Positions 4,058 through 6,059 of a stretch of 6,059 nucleotides of DNA are shown in pieces (positions within the stretch are counted from its first letter, which is position 1; each line of letters begins with the position of its first letter). Position numbers and translations under genes: made by a program. The notes under the pieces are model-generated. The model was not told where the DNA came from, ran no database searches, and saw nothing but the letters and a program-made list of their open reading frames with translations. Source of the stretch: JAPLDA01 sp043742705 (GTDB lineage Bacteria > Bacteroidota > Bacteroidia > AKYH767-A > 2013-40CM-41-45); the NCBI GenBank assembly GCA_043742705.1, contig JAYTXY010000050.1, positions 1 to 6,059 of the forward strand. The letters run 5' to 3'.

Positions 4058-6059
4058 TCAGGAAGTTTTTCCTTGTGAAATTTTTAAAGGCACTTGTAAA
4101 ATTACTGATGTTCCTTTTCCCTTTGAACTTTCAATGGTGATTCTTCCGCCAAACATCATGGCGCGTTCTTTCATTCCTACCAGTCCCAGGGTATTTTTAT
4201 TTTTTACTTCTGTTTCATCAAAACCCTTTCCGTTGTCTTTCACTTTCAAAACAATGTTGTCATCATCCAATTCAAGAGAAGTAATGATTTCAGATGCTCT
4301 TGCATGACGGGCAACGTTGGTAAGGGTTTCCTGGAACACCCGGAAAATTCCCGTGGAAAGATTTTTTTCAAAATCTATTTCCCTGGAAGTTGAAGCGAAC
4401 GTGCAATGCACACCGGTTCGTTTTTCAAATTCATTGCTTTGCCAGTCAAGCGCATCAATCAATCCCAAATCATCAAGAATGCTTGGACGAAGTTCTGAAG
4501 AAATATGCCTGACAGTTTTCATTGTTTGGTCAATGAGCGAAAGCATGTCGGTAATTTTATTATGCACCGTTTTATTTTCAGAAGGAATTTTCCTGTTGAG
4601 CCATGAGATGTCCATTCTTAAACCTGTTAGTTGTTGTCCCAACTCATCGTGAATCTCACGTGCGATGTTGGTTCGTTCGTCTTCACGAACGGTTTCCAGG
4701 TGGGAGGAAAGCTGCCGCAATTGTTCATGTGACCTTTCCAATTCCTTTTGAACTTTTTTTCGTTCTGTAATATCCCTCGCAATAGCGAGGACATGATCTT
4801 CTCCGATCTTTTTTACATTGGCTTCCACATCAATCACGGTTCCGTTTTTGTGAATCATCGGTCTCTCATTGAAAACATGCTGACCCGTTGAGAGAAGGCC
4901 AAATTGTAGGGGTCGTTTTCTCAAATCTTCAGAATCAATGAGGTCACTTGCGCTCATGTGAAGTAATTCCTCTTTTGCATAACCGAACATCTTACATAAG
5001 CTTTCATTGACATCAATGAATTTACCTGTGAAATCCGTAATCATGATTGCATCTGAGGCTTGTTCAATGAGCGAGCGATAACGAAGTTCGCTTTTTTGCA
5101 ACTCTTCTTCCGACTTCTTCTTTTCTGTAATGTCATGAAAATTGGAAACGATAGCCTTTACGCTTTCATTCTCCAGCAAGTTGGTAACCGTGCCTTCGAC
5201 TAAAATATAATGTCCATCCTTGTGCAAGAGACGATGCGTTTTTAATTTAGGAACATTAGGTTCATTCATTAGTTTCCTGTAAAACTCTCTGGTTTCGTCC
5301 AGGTCATCGGGATGAATCGAGTCATACATATTTTTTCCGATGGTTTCTTCCAGCGTAAATCCTGTTATTCTCTCTGTAGCAGGACTTCGGTAAATAATAG
5401 TTCCGTTTTTATCAACGAGACTGATGGCGTCATAACTATGCTCAATTAATGCCCGGAATTTTTCCTCACTTTTTACAAGTTCTTCTTCGGATTTTTTTCG
5501 TTCTGTGATGTCTCTTTCCAGAGATTGCGTTCCGATTAATTTACCATTTTCCAGGATGCTGGAAACCCTGGCTTCAATCCATATTTCAGTACCGTCTTTT
5601 CGTTTTCCCCTGTATTCAAATTCTTCCGCTACAGGTAAGCCTTTCATACGGTTGCGGTGCCTTTCGATTACTTCATTGTAAGATGCGGCAGAAGTATAAT
5701 CCGTCAATGACAGATTCTTAAATTCATCCTGCGTGAATCCGAATATCTTGGTGAATTCGTTGTTCGCATAAACAAGGCGACCTTCGGAATCTTCAACGAC
5801 CAATGACTCATGCATGTTTTCAACCACACTACGGTATTTAGCTTCACTTATTAAAATTGTTTCCTCGGACTTTTTTCTTTCTGTGATGTTGTGCGAGAAG
5901 CAAGCAGTTCCGATAACTACGTTTCCTTTGATGATCGGGTAAAAGGATGTTTCGGTCCAGAACTCAACGGGGGTATCTGAAAAAATAATTTCCGTAAATG
6001 TTTCCCCGCTAAACGCACGTTCATAAAATTTCTTCCACCGCAGCAATTGCTCATCACTG
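4058..6059 (-). CDS. multi-PAS sensor histidine kinase (HisKA_3/HATPase_c), N-terminus beyond window
   Basis: The frame is open from the right edge to TGA at 4058-4060. A TTG at 6044-6046 is not a start, because coding continues upstream of it (SDEQLLRWKKF). Numbering from that Leu as residue 1, there is the tail of a first PAS domain (1-56). Three full PAS/PAC domains follow at about 68-185, 194-310 and 320-430. Each ends in a DITERKKSEEEL-type linker that continues as a helix into the next domain. A HisKA_3 dimerisation domain follows at about 445-525, with phosphoacceptor His466 in IAREIHDELGQQL and the DxxxQ phosphatase motif. HATPase_c at about 565-655 has N-box Asn577 (FQETLTNVARHA), DNGKGF at 604-609 and the glycine-rich GLVGMKERA. 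No membrane segment is visible in this part, so it may be a cytoplasmic sensor. It is translationally adjacent to its likely partner regulator. Confidence 0.96.
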   Translation of the reverse strand, partial: SDEQLLRWKKFYERAFSGETFTEIIFSDTPVEFWTETSFYPIIKGNVVIGTACFSHNITERKKSEETILISEAKYRSVVENMHESLVVEDSEGRLVYANNEFTKIFGFTQDEFKNLSLTDYTSAASYNEVIERHRNRMKGLPVAEEFEYRGKRKDGTEIWIEARVSSILENGKLIGTQSLERDITERKKSEEELVKSEEKFRALIEHSYDAISLVDKNGTIIYRSPATERITGFTLEETIGKNMYDSIHPDDLDETREFYRKLMNEPNVPKLKTHRLLHKDGHYILVEGTVTNLLENESVKAIVSNFHDITEKKKSEEELQKSELRYRSLIEQASDAIMITDFTGKFIDVNESLCKMFGYAKEELLHMSASDLIDSEDLRKRPLQFGLLSTGQHVFNERPMIHKNGTVIDVEANVKKIGEDHVLAIARDITERKKVQKELERSHEQLRQLSSHLETVREDERTNIAREIHDELGQQLTGLRMDISWLNRKIPSENKTVHNKITDMLSLIDQTMKTVRHISSELRPSILDDLGLIDALDWQSNEFEKRTGVHCTFASTSREIDFEKNLSTGIFRVFQETLTNVARHARASEIITSLELDDDNIVLKVKDNGKGFDETEVKNKNTLGLVGMKERAMMFGGRITIESSKGKGTSVILQVPLKISQGKTS
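4715..5890 (-). repeat. repeated PAS-PAS linker segments inside the kinase gene
   Basis: Four copies of a roughly 60-bp segment encode the linker N/DITE(R/K)KK...EEL...S...(Y/F)R. They lie at 5831-5890, 5453-5512, 5075-5134 and 4715-4774, and the last is the most diverged. A related copy sits at about 21-80 in the CHASE3 kinase. They mark the ends of successive PAS/PAC domains and form the signalling helix between them. The near-even spacing of 360-378 bp is the period of one PAS unit and suggests growth by domain duplication. Confidence 0.7.

Noticed and set aside
3808..4652. Plus-strand open frames opposite the NarL-type regulator and the kinase
   Set aside because: They are antisense shadows of strongly supported coding sequence with clear domain motifs on the minus strand.

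Overview
The window looks like chromosomal DNA of a member of the Bacteroidota, probably in the Chitinophagales/Sphingobacteriia range. That is inference, resting on three things: moderately AT-rich DNA, genes without clear Shine-Dalgarno sequences plus one match to the Bacteroidota -7 promoter box (TAnnTTTG), and a protein mix of multi-PAS HisKA_3-type kinases, a NarL/FixJ regulator and stand-alone CheY-like receivers. No rRNA, tRNA, CRISPR or transposase was seen.

Layout. (1) 1-1106, minus strand: the N-terminal 368 codons of a membrane-bound sensor kinase (TM - CHASE3-like sensor - TM - PAS). Its kinase core lies beyond the left edge, and the only plausible start is a GTG. (2) 1107-1329: a divergent intergenic region with a -7-like box for the kinase and small TTGT/ACAA palindromes next to a repressor-type gene. 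(3) 1330-2278, plus strand: a three-gene cassette of an XRE-family helix-turn-helix regulator, an unrecognised 135-aa protein, and a 59-aa Cys/His protein of the phage-associated CxxxGHxW...CxxC type. The last two genes overlap by 14 bp. The cassette runs against the surrounding genes and looks like accessory, perhaps phage-derived, material. (4) 2295-3138, minus strand: two stand-alone receiver-domain response regulators. (5) 3139-3425: an intergenic region with an inverted repeat and an unusual octamer array (eight units of about GTGRGARA on one strand, four on the other). (6) 3426-6059, minus strand: a NarL/FixJ response regulator immediately downstream (2-bp gap) of a soluble-looking sensor kinase with at least three full PAS domains plus the end of another, followed by HisKA_3 and HATPase_c. 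The kinase runs off the right edge.

How it works together (inference). The multi-PAS kinase and the LuxR-type regulator form a classic co-transcribed pair: the kinase autophosphorylates on a histidine and passes phosphate to Asp54 of the regulator, which binds DNA through its C-terminal helix-turn-helix. The two single-domain receivers downstream could act as phosphate sinks, relays or protein-interaction outputs for this kinase or for the CHASE3 kinase. The XRE cassette has no obvious link to the signalling genes. It is the least explained part of the window, along with the octamer repeat element.
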